Positions 22,774-33,312 of a stretch of 64,000 bases of DNA are shown piece by piece; the stretch's first letter is position 1, and the number at the start of each line of letters is the position of its first letter. The position numbers and the translations under genes were made by a program. The DNA comes from Limnoperna fortunei. Taxonomy: Eukaryota > Mollusca > Bivalvia > Mytilida > Modiolidae. The notes beneath the pieces were generated by a model. That model had not been told where the DNA came from. It made no database searches and saw nothing but the letters and a program-made list of their open reading frames with translations. The DNA is taken from assembly GCA_944474755.1 (NCBI GenBank), contig OX104123.1, positions 21,843,083 through 21,907,082 on the forward strand, in the 5' to 3' direction.

Positions 22774-23617
22774 AATAAATTATTTTATCAGAAGTATCAT
22801 TTCCAAACGCACTATAATAATCCTTATTTCTTTTTAGATAATCCCAGTACAAATACAAATAAAATCATAGTAAAAACATCCTGGAATTAATCCCCTGCCT
22901 ACATTGACTGATCAGCCATACCCAGAAATAATTTATGACAGCAGCTGTTAAACAGAATCCCACGACAATGACAGATGGGGAAAGAAAGTCCAAGTCCAAG
23001 TAAATCACACTGTCTGTATTGCACGGTCTTAAACAAGTTTTGATTATGCTAACGTTATAGGCATATGGAGAACAAAAGCGGACATAATCTACCTGAAGAA
23101 AACTAGAATTTTTTTATTTGTTTGGAAATCAGCTAGAATTAAGCTATCCGCCATTTGACATTTAGTTTACTTTTTCCTTGTCCTATACGGTTGTGTTTTT
23201 CTTTGTCCCACTCTTTCTCGCACTGAAGAAGGTCTTTGGACCGAAAGCTTGGGCCCATCTTTATTGTTGATTTTTTATTTTTATTTGTCGTTTCGATTTT
23301 ACCTTTAACCTTGTGGCGTACATGACCTTTATTACTACTCTTATTATTTATTTCGCCACCACACAACTTTCATTATTATTCAGATATTCATTCAATCAAG
23401 AACAAACTAAAGAACATGTTTTCGTGAACCTTTCTGTATGTGACATATATATTATATTTTTTGTACCAAGATACATGTAGCTACAATGTTATGTCACATG
23501 TGCAGAGCTATATATTAAACCTCACAGTAATAAAGAAAGTAGCACGAGAGTTTTCAGAAATGAAAGAGCTCTAGCCACTGTAAACAGTGTTGTTATTAAT
23601 ATTTCTAAAGAATCATA
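22774..23617. other. Non-coding stretch
   Basis: No gene supported. Near 23222-23250, CTGAAGAAGGTCTTTGGACC then GAAAGC forms a stem flanked by sequence resembling a hammerhead core, but the core is not canonical. Confidence 0.35.
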
Positions 23618-24503
23618 TACCGTATAACTGGTAATTTTTGCGGTAATTTTATTTTTGCGTTATTTCGCGGTTGACACTCGACCGCAAAATTTAAAATCGC
23701 ATAAAAAAGTCTTAAGTATTTCTATCCGCAAATAACGGTAAAGTTTAACAAACATGTGTCGATCGATATTTTGTTACCCTTCGGGATATTAATTATATTA
23801 ATTATCTCGGTGGTAAATAAAAATCATCGAAGGGAAGTGAATAGTTTTCTCGTTTTCGGAGTTTTAATAAAATATTCACTATAAAAGCACTAATAAATTT
23901 TTCCCTTATTGTTATTGTCCATCAGATAGATAAAAAATAAAGGATGTGTTTACAAGAAACAAAAACATCAAAAATTTTTCCTTTATTGTTATTGTCTACC
24001 GGTATAAAACAAAGGATGTTTATACAAGAAACTGTGATTGATTCGTTATTTAACGGATTAAATATTACCTGTAAATATCGATTTCCAATTAAAACATCTA
24101 CCTGTCATTTGTCCGCGTGTATTAACCAAGTTCTATCAGAAATTGATTGTCAATGCAATCCCAATTATTACAAAAATCACTTTATTTTACCTGTACCTGT
24201 TTTGCTGATTTTTTTCTGCACTTTTTTCATTATTTTAGGTACATCTACATGTGAATATATTCCTCCACGAGTCATATATCAGGGAACAACAAAAGCTTGT
24301 CATGCTCAATATGATTTTCCTTTAGCATGGAACACAACTCAAATCACTGGGCTAATCAAGATACACAACAGAAATAAAAACTCGGCATTTTTTTGGTTAA
24401 AGATGTAAAACCGCAAAAATTAAAAGCAGCAAAAAAAAAATATCAGAATTTCAATCCCAATCCGCAAAAATTTCACACCGCAAAAATTACCGGTTATACG
24501 GTA
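23618..24503. mobile_element. DNA transposon/MITE with ~24-bp TIRs and TA target duplication
   Basis: The left end CCGTATAACTGGTAATTTTT (then GCGG) and the right end CCGC then AAAAATTACCGGTTATACGG are inverted repeats with one mismatch, and both are flanked by TA (23618-23619, 24502-24503), the Tc1/mariner-type target. Next to each end GCGGTAATTTT / CCGCAAAAATT motifs are repeated, giving subterminal repeats. Inside is a 154-codon + strand frame (23944-24408) with no transposase motif. Confidence 0.75.
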
Positions 24504-24829
24504 AGCAAAACAGTTAGATAATTCCCCAAACAAGTAAAAAAACATCACTATTACCTAAGATTGTTTGCATAAATACACGAGTCACAGATAGTTGTATGCT
24601 TTGTTCAAATTAGGAAAATAGTGCCATATCACAGAAAGGCTTACACTAACACAATTAAAAATGAAGTCTTCATTTTTACCTTGTTAATGGAAATTATCGA
24701 TGATTTTTTTTTGTTGTGACAATATTATTTCAAAACAAATAAAGCATAGCTTTAGTAAATTCTATGTTTAAAGATATCAAGCGTTGTTGTGAAACACATT
24801 CGGACATGTTAAAGCCTATATTAGTTTTA

Positions 24830-24900
24830 AAACAGATCAAGCATAGTCGAGACAAGATCAAGACTCGTATTAGTTGAGACGGATTATTTTAAGGCTAACT
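24830..24900. repeat. Degenerate GTCGAGAC-type repeats, left block
   Basis: Imperfect repeats such as GTCGAGACAAGATCAAGAC and TTAGTTGAGACGGATTA. Similar units resume at 25520-25725 on the other side of the MITE at 24934, suggesting that the MITE landed within or beside the array. Confidence 0.4.
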
Positions 24901-24933
24901 TGTTGTAACTGTTTTAGCGCGTTAAAACGGATG

Positions 24934-25482
24934 TCTCCCCTTCCATAGTATCAATAAGGTGGATGGTTTTATCTGTGGGGACAAATATAAGTCCTAGGAA
25001 TCTTTCTACATGGGAGCAAATAAATATACACAGCTGAACAATACGAAATTGTAGTGTATCAATTCAGTACCATCAGGATATTTTTTTACTAAAAATCGAA
25101 AAATCCTTATCTTGATTACATGAGGGTGTTATTGCAATGAAATTTACATTAATTCACATGAAGGTCATTCGGGTACGCCACACATCGTCTCACGGTGATA
25201 CATCTACATGCCAAATATCAAAGCTGAATATCAAAGGATAAAAAAGTTATGGTCCTGACACATTTTGCATGTAAAATTAGCATTAATTTGACCTTGAGGT
25301 CAAAGGTCAAGGTCATTCTGGTACGCGACACATCGTCGCATGGTGATACATCTACATGCCAAATATCAAAAGATAAAAAAGTTATGGTCACGACACGCTT
25401 TAAATGAGAAGAAAAAAAAGAATAAGAAGCAGAAGAACTGACACAAAAACAATATGTCTCCCCATTCTGGGAAGGGGAGAAA
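24934..25482. mobile_element. MITE-like element with CTCCCCTTCC/GGAAGGGGAG ends
   Basis: TCTCCCCTTCC at 24934 is mirrored by GGAAGGGGAGA ending near 25480. Internal units share ACGCCACACATCGTC / GCGACACATCGTCGCATGG, ACATCTACATGCCAAATATC and AAAAAAGTTATGGTC. One unit carries TGACCTTGAGGTCAAAGGTC followed by AAGGTCA (25290-25316), a dense nuclear-receptor half-site cluster. Non-coding. Confidence 0.65.
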
Positions 25483-25519
25483 TAATTAAGACATGATGGA
25501 GGCTTATGCGGCTGTTTAA

Positions 25520-25721
25520 ATGCTCTAGATGGGTTCAGACAAAAACAAACCTAGTTGAGAACAGGTTCAGAGCAAATCAGTCTTTTCAGATTGGTCGAGA
25601 CTGATTCATACTAGTCCAGGTCAGGTCGAGCCTGATTCGGACTAGTCCAGATCAGTTCGAGATTGATTATCTCTTTTCATATTGGTTGAAACTGAGTTAG
25701 ACTGGGTCGAGATCCAGTTAA
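25520..25721. repeat. Degenerate minisatellite, right block
   Basis: Repeats of the type TCGAGACTGATTC, ACTAGTCCAGGTCAGG, GGACTAGTCCAGATCAG and GGTTGAAACTGAG with a loose period near 30-45 bases. Confidence 0.5.
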
Positions 25722-25939
25722 GATTGATTGATTGGTTGTTGTTTAACGTCCAGCAAGCAATATTTCAGCTATATTCAGGACGTGAAAATTTGTAGTTTTT
25801 AACTTTTTAGTATGTCATGCCTTCCTTTATACTAAAACGTTGTCTCATACAATAATATGAGAATATATACAGATAAAAATGGCACTTAAATAAATAAAAG
25901 ATATGAAGCATAACACTTAGAAGTGAAATTAAATTTTAT

Positions 25940-26340
25940 TATGTAAATTAATTTCTTTTAAAAACTTTAAAATTGTGTCGCCTGCAACAGTTTTATATAA
26001 ATTAAAATACGTATCTACTCTATAGAAACGTTCCTGAATGTGGGCCACGTCCACACAGTCCATCAAGACATGCTTAATGGTGTATGGGCTGTTGCATGGC
26101 ACACATTCGGTTCGTGGCTCATTGTTTAAAATATAACTATGTGTCGTCCTGGTATGACCAAGACGACATCTTGTTAAAACAACTTGGTCTTTGCGACCTC
26201 TAAAACATTTAAAATTATTGGTGTGCAGTAGTGGCTGGATCTCATGAAGTTTATTATGAACTTGGAGATCCTAACTACTCTGCCACAAACTAGAAATATA
26301 TTTTAAAATTACTGGTTTAAAATCTGTAAAAGTAATATCA
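25940..26340 (-). pseudogene. LINE ORF2 C-terminal Cys/His region
   Basis: In the minus strand the text LTRCRLGHTRTTHS, then ECVPCNSPYTIKHVLMDC, is the C-x2-C...H...C arrangement found at the C-terminus of I/Jockey-group ORF2 proteins, followed by VDVAHIQERFYRV. Interrupted by frameshifts. It shows where ORF2 of the family ends, about 200 bases before the element's 3' end. Confidence 0.65.
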
Positions 26341-26359
26341 CAGTTAATAATATTATTCT

Positions 26360-26987
26360 TCAGGGCATACTTTGCCTCCTGATCCACGACTGTGTTGCCA
26401 TGGATTCCCACATGACTTGGGATCTCACAGCTATTAGAGATTTGTTAATTTCACAAATTTTTAATATAAGGGTTTTTAATTTTGAAATTTTGGATAGCAA
26501 GCAGACACGAGAGGGAATCCGAGCAGATAATAAATTTAAACTCGTCTGACGAAGCAACTATTTTCATGGCAAGAAGAATAGCTTGCGCCTCAGCAGTAAA
26601 TACACACGAGGCAGACGGGAGACGATTTTCAACACGCTCTCCAAAGACAGCGGCCGATGCAACTTTATCGCCGTCCTTCGATCCATCTGTATAAATTACA
26701 GAATGGTCAGGATAGTGAGATTTTATTTCTGCACAGTGTTGTTGAATAATTAAAGGGTTTGTGTCAGTCTTTTTATGGTTTCTAAGATCAAAAGTAAATG
26801 CCGGTTTTGGATTTAACCATAGTGGGTTATGTGGAATTTCAATAGCAGAAATTTCATCTAAATTTATACCAGAGTTGTTCAAAGGAGGTTTTATTCTGAT
26901 ACCAAAAGGTTGATTGTTATTTGGATGTTTTTCAAAAATATTTTCGTAGAGGTCGTGGGCCGGGTTGCCAGGAGAATTTAAAACCAT
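26360..26987 (-). pseudogene. LINE ORF2 fragment: RNase H
   Basis: Contains YTDGSKDGDKVASAAVF, TAEAQAILLAMK and CSDSLSCLLAI, i.e. the first three acidic residues of RNase H. The frame breaks near 26455; the last part (HGNTVVDQEA-like) is readable in another frame at about 26385-26420. Upstream it joins directly to the RT thumb because of the internal deletion. Confidence 0.75.
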
Positions 26988-26999
26988 TCTCCATTGCCC

Positions 27000-27905
27000 A
27001 TTTCTCTATTCTATTTAAAAATAACTGCAGTTGACGTTTAATATTATTCATGTTTTTTCCTCGGTAACATATGATAAAGTCGTCAGCATATAGAGAACCA
27101 TCAATTATCTTTTAAAACTTGAGCAAGGCTATTAGTTTTGATACTGAATAAACTGACAGAAAGGATACTCCCCTGGGGAACACCCATTTCCTGTTCAAAG
27201 GGGTCAGATAAAGTAGAATTGACCCTAACTTTAAATTCTCTGTCAGATAAAAAGTTTGAAATAAAGGTACGAAGTCTACCTTTCAACCCCATATCAAAAA
27301 GATCTTTTAAAATACCACATTTCCATGTTGTGTCATATCCATTTTCTAAAGCGAAAAAGATAGACACAACATGTTCATTTATTGCAAAGGCGTTTCGAAT
27401 ATACGTTTCGAAACGTACAAGGTGATCAAGGGTACTGCGTCCTTGTCTGAAACCACATAGGATATAAGATAGTAGATTGTTGGATTCTAAAAACCAGACA
27501 AGGCGATCGTTGATCATCCTTTCCATGGTTTTACAAAGACAGCTTGTGAGGGCTATAGGCCGATAGTTGGACGTTTCCGAGTGATCTTTTTCTGGTTTTG
27601 GAATAGGCAGTGGCCATTTTCCATATAGATGGTAAGTCACCCGTTTCCCAAATGTTGTTAAGAAGATTCAGAAGGCATTGGAGAGAAGATTGTGGAAGAT
27701 GTTTCAGAAGTTGATAAGGGATGTCATCTGTATCGTGAGATTTGTTCAATGAAGTTTTTAGCTCTTCCAAAGAATAAGGTTTATTGTAATTTTCTAGAGT
27801 TTTTGACTGAAAATTAAGTTTTGATTTTTCTTTTTGAATTTTGATCCGCTGAAAATTGGGATGATAATTTTCAGCAGAGGAGTGTGTTGCAAATGTTTCG
27901 GCCAA
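27000..27905 (-). pseudogene. LINE ORF2 fragment: reverse transcriptase
   Basis: Two overlapping frames (27531-27905 and 27101-27640) cover the fingers and palm: NYRPIALTSC, GFRQGRSTLDH, motif B GVPQGSILS and, after a 2-base deletion near 27105, a YADD box near 27080. In motif A the first catalytic Asp is Ala (FFALENGYD instead of FFDLEKAYD in the open copy), so even the undisturbed part could not polymerise. Confidence 0.8.
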
Positions 27906-28335
27906 TTAATTTGATATGTCTGACTCTGATGTTAACAAGTCTTGTCCATCCTTTAAATGATGGACATTTGCTTGACTGTTTTTACTTTTAATTTTACGAA
28001 TCATGATCCAAATTGTATTCATAGAGGTATGGTTTAGTTTAGAAACAAAGTTACGCCAAGAGGTACATCGTCTTTGTTTCGTTACACTTCGAGCTTTCGC
28101 TCGAAAAATTCGGAATTGGTTAAGATTATTTTGAGTTGGGTGTTTATTAAAGCGTCGTTCGGCCTTTTTCCGGTCTTTAATAGCGTCCTCACAGCTGTCA
28201 TCGAACCATGGTTTACTAGGGTGTTTTGGATTTGTCGAGGTCTTAGGAATTGTGTCATCAGCAATTGAAATAAGTGTTTCGTTGAATTTAAAATGGGATT
28301 AGAAATAGCTTCAAAAGTGTCCGAGTTAAGTCGCT

Positions 28336-28755
28336 CTATACAGAGCTGTTCAAATAGAGGCCAATTGGCTTTGTTAAATTTGTACCGAGCGGGTCGTTCT
28401 GTGTTGGATGAGTGCAAAGATTCCAATATAATTGGAAAATGATCGCTGCCACAGAGATCGTCATGAACTTTCCATGGAAATCGGGCAACAGAGAAGGATC
28501 CGCTATTGTAAGATCAATAGCCGAATATGATCCTTTCCCAGGATGTAAATATGTATTAGTTCCATCATTAAAAATGCACAGATCTTCCTGATTCATTAAG
28601 CTTTCAATAATTTTACATTTATCGTTTATTGTGTTACTGCCCCATAAAGGGTGGTGTCCGTTGAAGTCCCCAAGTAATATATAAGGGGCCGGAAGCTGAT
28701 CAGTAAGATGTTTCAACTGATTTAAATTTAATGAAGAACTCGGAGGGATATACAC
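28336..28755 (-). pseudogene. LINE ORF2 fragment: partial AP-type endonuclease
   Basis: The frame carries VYIPPSSSLN-like text, the conserved ILLGDFNGHHPLWGS segment (metal-binding Asp and Asn of the exonuclease-endonuclease-phosphatase fold) and SAIDLTIADPSLL. The N-terminal motifs (WNCRG, QES) are absent because the copy is 5' truncated. The terminal 'SDHFP'-type motif is destroyed by a frameshift near 28470; a second frame (28082-28426) continues the ORF. Confidence 0.75.
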
Positions 28756-28830
28756 AGAACATAAAGTAATCGTTTTATCTAAAGATATCCTTACAGCAAC
28801 CGACAGAAGATCAGTGTCGAGATATTCGTA

Positions 28831-29575
28831 AGTAAAAGAAACATTCGTAAAGTATTATTTGGGAAACAATGTATATCTTCACATCTCCAGCATTCTTATA
28901 CTATTTGAATGAATAAGGATATCATTACAACAAAGTTGTTTATTTTTTTTTGTGATAATAACGCTGTACAAAAAAAATTCGTTTATGTATTTGACAAAAG
29001 AACAAGAAACTTAAATTCTTTAAATTCTTAATTTTTCTTTGTGTGCGGTAGATAAAATATAAGATTTATCAAAGTAGTAGTATGTTTATACATACTAGTA
29101 CAATTATGAAAGTAACATGATGCTTAAAACCCATAAAGTTTATACAATTACTCACTGAAACAATTAATTTTTTTCTTCAACCGAGTCAAAACTTAAATGA
29201 TTGGGGTCAGATAAAAACAAAAAAAAATTTTGAACATGCAGGTTTGTATGATGTACATTTTGCACTTCTATGTTTACTTTCTATTTAATGTCAATATAGT
29301 CTTAAATTTTAAAAGCCCTGAATATGTCGATGTACACATTTTTTGCTAAGTGGTAAAATATATATATAGCGTTGGTAATGTTTTTTTATGGCCATAGTGT
29401 CTATAAGTGTTTAGAGATTATGCCAGATAAGGAAAATAATTATTGTAAGGCGTTCATTTTTTAAAAGTACAAATGTTTCCCACTCTAGTGCATCCAAAGG
29501 GATACACTATGCTGCAATATACATTTTGTTTGCTTAAGCTATTCATAATATAACTGTTTTTGATGACGTCCATGT
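28831..29575. other. Non-coding AT-rich stretch
   Basis: No gene or recognised element. Confidence 0.45.
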
Positions 29576-29577
29576 GA

Positions 29578-29965
29578 GGGCCTCGGTTGCCGAGTGGTTA
29601 AGGTCGTTCTTACACTATTGATCAGGTGGTCTGTCAACAATGAGATTGCTTGTTCGAGTTTTACTGCGGAAGGGTGTACTTGACTTAAATCTTAATTGAA
29701 AAGGACTGCAAGATTTCCTACCGAATGTCGGGGCTCTCTCTGGGTACTTGAGCTTGACAAATGGTAAGTTTCCTTAGTAAGTTCATTTTTTGTTTCTTAA
29801 AAATTAAAGGTTAAGGTAGTTTATCTACTATTGATCACAGGGTCTGTCAGCACTGAGGTTGTAAGTTCCGGTCTCACTTTGAGTATGGTGTACTCCACTT
29901 CCTCCCCCAATAAACATTGGACGCCATGATATAGCTGAAAAATTGCTTAAAATGTCATTTAACAG
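29578..29965 (+). mobile_element. tRNA-derived SINE (SINE-B), dimeric
   Basis: GGTTGCCGAGTGGTTAAGG (29584-29602) is a strong Leu/Ser-type A box and TTGTTCGAGTTTTAC (29650-29664) a B-box-like motif at suitable spacing. The body continues to a partial second unit near 29808 (GGTTAAGGTAGTTTATC ... GTTCCGGTCTCAC). The 3' end TGGACGCCATGATATAGCTG then AAAAATTGCT resembles the tail of the SINE at 41300. Non-coding Pol III-type retroposon. Confidence 0.7.
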
Positions 29966-31480
29966 TATTGAAAAAAACTGTCAAAATTTTAATAAATACT
30001 AGCATATACTTGACAATTTAATGAAGTACTTTGTAAATGTATTAAAATTAGTCAAAATATTGAAAATTGCTCTCATCCCCATTGATAAGATTAGGGACCA
30101 GGAAAAAATCCCAGAAGATTCAGAATGAGGAAGCATTCCAAAAATAGTATAACAACACATTTAACATATCACATTTCTGTTTACTGAGAAGGCATGAAAT
30201 TTCACAACTGTTATGGTAGAAGAAACATCAACTAGAGGATACGTCTTTAACACAGTACAACAAAAACTAATAAATAAATTTATTTCAGGTGATGTTCAGT
30301 ATCAGATACAGTCCCTGCATACATTAACTGAGGCATTGTTAGACAAAGAGAAAAAAAAAAACAACATTATGGAATAAAATGCCAGGCCCACCAACACAAA
30401 AATCAGGTGATTTGGAAAAAGTGAGGTATACAAAAATCATTTCCTAAGCAAGGTGTTAGAAGTAGAAAATAAGAAGGTGTTAGAAATAGAAAATAAGAAT
30501 TAAAAAACTGCATGGTTTTAATTAATCAACAGTTTTTTTAGATAATTTAAGTGAAAACATAGCAGTTTATTTTGGAGATGAGCATTTCTTCGAGTGCATA
30601 TTTCTTGCAAATTGCTTATTGGATTCAGATTAATCCAATGTACTAGTTTATGAAGACTTTTATCTAGCATTTAGTATTTTGTATACAGCAAAATAATCAA
30701 TTTTAAACAAGTAATATTTTTCTTGTCATGGAAGTGATAGATTCAGTTATAACGCTTATTAATGAGACAAGCCTGAACAAAGCCATGCACGGGGATGTAT
30801 TTAAAGCTTTTACAGACGTTTTACAATCTTTATTACCAAGCAAGCAAGTACATTCAAAAACTAATTCTTGAGATGATGTTACGGTAATCCAATTCATAGC
30901 CATTGCATTTCAAGATAGTAATTTTGCATTCATGGTTAAACTTGCCACATATTAATAAAGAAGATAGAAACTTTTTATCTCATGTGTCATTTCCATTGAG
31001 AAAAAAGGGATTATAAATGTGCAAATGCTAAATAAAGTTAGAAATGGAAGGATGTCACATAGTCTTATATTGTCCAATTCCTTTATGATTTATACGACTT
31101 TCTGAGTTTATCATTTAATTCTTCAACCTCATACAATAGATTGAAGTACTGGACCACACAAAAAAAACTATAGAAATTTAACAGATGTCACAGCTTAACT
31201 TATTGTGATATACATTTATAAAATAGAGAGTTAAATTTCCAGAAATTTAGATCAGTTATTCATATTAAGAATTTTATTGAAAGCGTAGATCTAAGTTGTA
31301 TTTGTTTGGGTCATTTTTTTACATTCAGATATATAGCTTGATATCAGTAATTTGTAAAAATCATTTTAAGACAAAACATGGCATTGACAGCAGTCTGCAG
31401 AGATAGATTCCATAACAATAATATCTAGTTGTGCTAAAATAATGATTTATGATTGCTGGATAACGGCAATAAATGAACCC
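29966..31480. other. Non-coding AT-rich stretch, possible small exon
   Basis: An acceptor-like TTTATTTCAG at 30281-30290 is followed by a readable + strand block (..VQYQIQSLHTLTEALLDKE) to about 30350, which needs a shift at an A-run to continue. No domain is recognised. The rest is featureless. Confidence 0.3.
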
Positions 31481-32150
31481 TTCTAAGTAATTTCCACTGA
31501 ATTATTTCGTAAAGTTAAATAAAATTTGTTCTTGTTGATCCTTTGGATCTGTTAGATATTTTACAGCTTCATCATCGTTGTGATCAAACTTTTTAACCTT
31601 CTGATTGATTCCTAAACAATATTCGTGGTCATTGCTTTTACTTTTTCTGTTCACATTTAATTGTTCCTGTTTTCTTTTATTTGTCTTTTTTTCTAAAGTC
31701 AGTCAAGTTACAAATTTGTTTGACATTTCTTAAAGATTTCAGAATATCCTGTTTTTTTCTCAGAAAGATGTTGCACTTTTTCACTATATACAAACAGATA
31801 AATATCATTCACATTTCTCAAAATCGTCTGTTCGGTTGATTCACATATTGACTGTATATATTTGATGCTGCATTTTGCAGTTCATTTTTGTTTGAAGCTG
31901 GGTTGAATCATTTCCACAACTAATAAACTGTAACACTTATTCCATGACTGTTGGCAAAGCAAGAGCATGACATAGATTTTATATCTACAAGTGATATTTC
32001 CCCTTTTGCTGATACAATTTCTATTTGATCATGTTCTTTGTAATGATAAAAGTTCCCTGTGTTTAATATCCCTTCAGCTTGCAATTTATTTTCAATTACG
32101 ATATTATCATTTTTTTCTTTCAACAACCATAAGTGCCAAGTGCACATGCT
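31480..32150 (-). pseudogene. Possible SWIM-type zinc-finger protein fragment
   Basis: A 75-codon minus frame (31920-32147) reads ..GNFYHYKEHDQIEIVSAKGE, ISLVDIKSMSCSCFANSHGI. The hydrophobic strand followed by C-S-C-F and HGI resembles the SWIM motif (CxC...CxH) of ZSWIM proteins and MULE-type transposases, but the second C-x-H pair is not present and a stop follows. Downstream, helical text (EKVQHLSEKKQDILKSLRNV) continues to about 31680. SWIM domains bind DNA or proteins; here it would be non-functional. Confidence 0.3.
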
Positions 32151-32944
32151 TGCAAAACCATAAAAAAAGAGAAGGTATGTGATTATGTGGAGATAATTAA
32201 TAAATTACTAAAATAAGAAGCTGAACATTTTAAACTGTAAAAAGCAATTTCTTTGAATCATTTGTTTATCAATATAGATCGCTACCCAACCATGACAAAC
32301 TAGTTAATTTAACTCCTGACCAATCAAACTTGCATACCAGCAAGAATTAATGTCTGCCTCATTAGCTTGTTTGATATTTACAAACCTTCGTCAATAAAAG
32401 GCTGCAAAAAATCTACAAGAACTACAGGCCACTTCATTGTTTAATGTTAAATCCGTGTTACCAATATGCACCCTCAAAGTATAATGTAGATAGGTGTAAC
32501 ATGAAGCCATTCTAATTGTAAAATGTTAAATCCATGAAACCTACACGTGGCCTTCTGGTATCAGTGTCACTTCTGTGCACACTATTTGTATAATTTCAGA
32601 TTGTGACCTACAGCAGCCTATTTGTTTGTATGTCAAATTATTGTGACCTCCGTGTTTGTATACTGAAATCCGCTACAGGTACTCTCATTGTATGTTAAAT
32701 CAATGAGACCATCAGTAACTCTCAATCCATTGTATTATGCATTTTTTGAAGCAATAATTTTTCATTTGTTAAAACTAACCTCCTCGAGTTGATGCTGTAC
32801 AAGTGCATGAATGGTTCAACAAGTAGACTTCATAAAGTTTTCCACTTGTTGTCTGTGATGGCATTAGGCATTCTGTAGATGAAAACCATTGGACCGAGTA
32901 GATATTCGAACTTAATGTGTAACTCATCATAGTTGACTCACGTG
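32151..32944. other. Non-coding AT-rich stretch
   Basis: No gene. A loose repetition of 'TGTTAAATC(C/A)(G/A)TG' and 'TGTGACCT' phrases suggests an old tandem array. Confidence 0.35.
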
Positions 32945-33312
32945 TCAAATATCAGCATAAATAATGGTGTGACAGGTATGCATTATATTTCTACAGATAA
33001 ATGATGAGTGACCTGCAGACAGCATATTTCTACTGATAAATAATTGTGTGACGTGCAGGTAGCATATTTCTAAAGATTTATAACGGACAGCATATTTCTA
33101 CATAAAACAATTGTGCGACGTGCAGACAGCATATTTCGTCTGATCAATAACGGTGTGACGTGCGGGCAGCATATTTCTACAAAATAAATAAATGTTTGAA
33201 GTGCAGGCAGAATACTTTTTACATATAAATAATGTTGTGACGTGCAGACAGCATATGTCTACATATATATAATGGTGCGAAGGTGCAAACAGCATATTTC
33301 TACATAATATCA
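32945..33312. repeat. ~40-bp minisatellite, about nine units
   Basis: The core GACGTGCAGACAGCATATTT followed by CTACA recurs with starts of AGCATATTTC (or variants) at 33021, 33061, 33089, 33128, 33168, 33209, 33250 and 33291, with a diverged unit near 32979. The period is 39-42 except one shortened 28-base unit. Confidence 0.85.

Larger units (their letters stand above)
25722..28830 (-). mobile_element. 5'-truncated, internally deleted LINE (I/Jockey group)
   Basis: Minus-strand copy of the 58607-64000 family. It starts inside the endonuclease region of ORF2 near 28830 and ends in the standard tail (TTTAACGTCCAGCAAGCAAT with GATTGATTG) at 25722-25790. Order along the minus strand: partial endonuclease (28336-28830), linker (27650-28330), reverse transcriptase (27000-27640), RNase H (26390-26975), C-terminal Cys/His region (about 25940-26340). 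About 490 bp between the RT thumb and RNase H are missing at a join near 26972. Multiple frameshifts show it is dead. Confidence 0.85.

Noticed and set aside
23222..23250. Hammerhead ribozyme
   Set aside because: CTGAAGA-stem-GAAA resembles the core, but the canonical CTGATGA is not present and stems I and III were not found.
23139..23366. 75-codon Lys-rich minus frame
   Set aside because: Composition is explained by T-rich + strand sequence; no domain.
29578..29670. Functional tRNA gene
   Set aside because: A and B boxes exist but the arms do not pair and the sequence continues into a SINE body.
32945..33312. CRISPR array
   Set aside because: Repeat units are contiguous and diverged, with no unique spacers, in animal DNA; it is a minisatellite.
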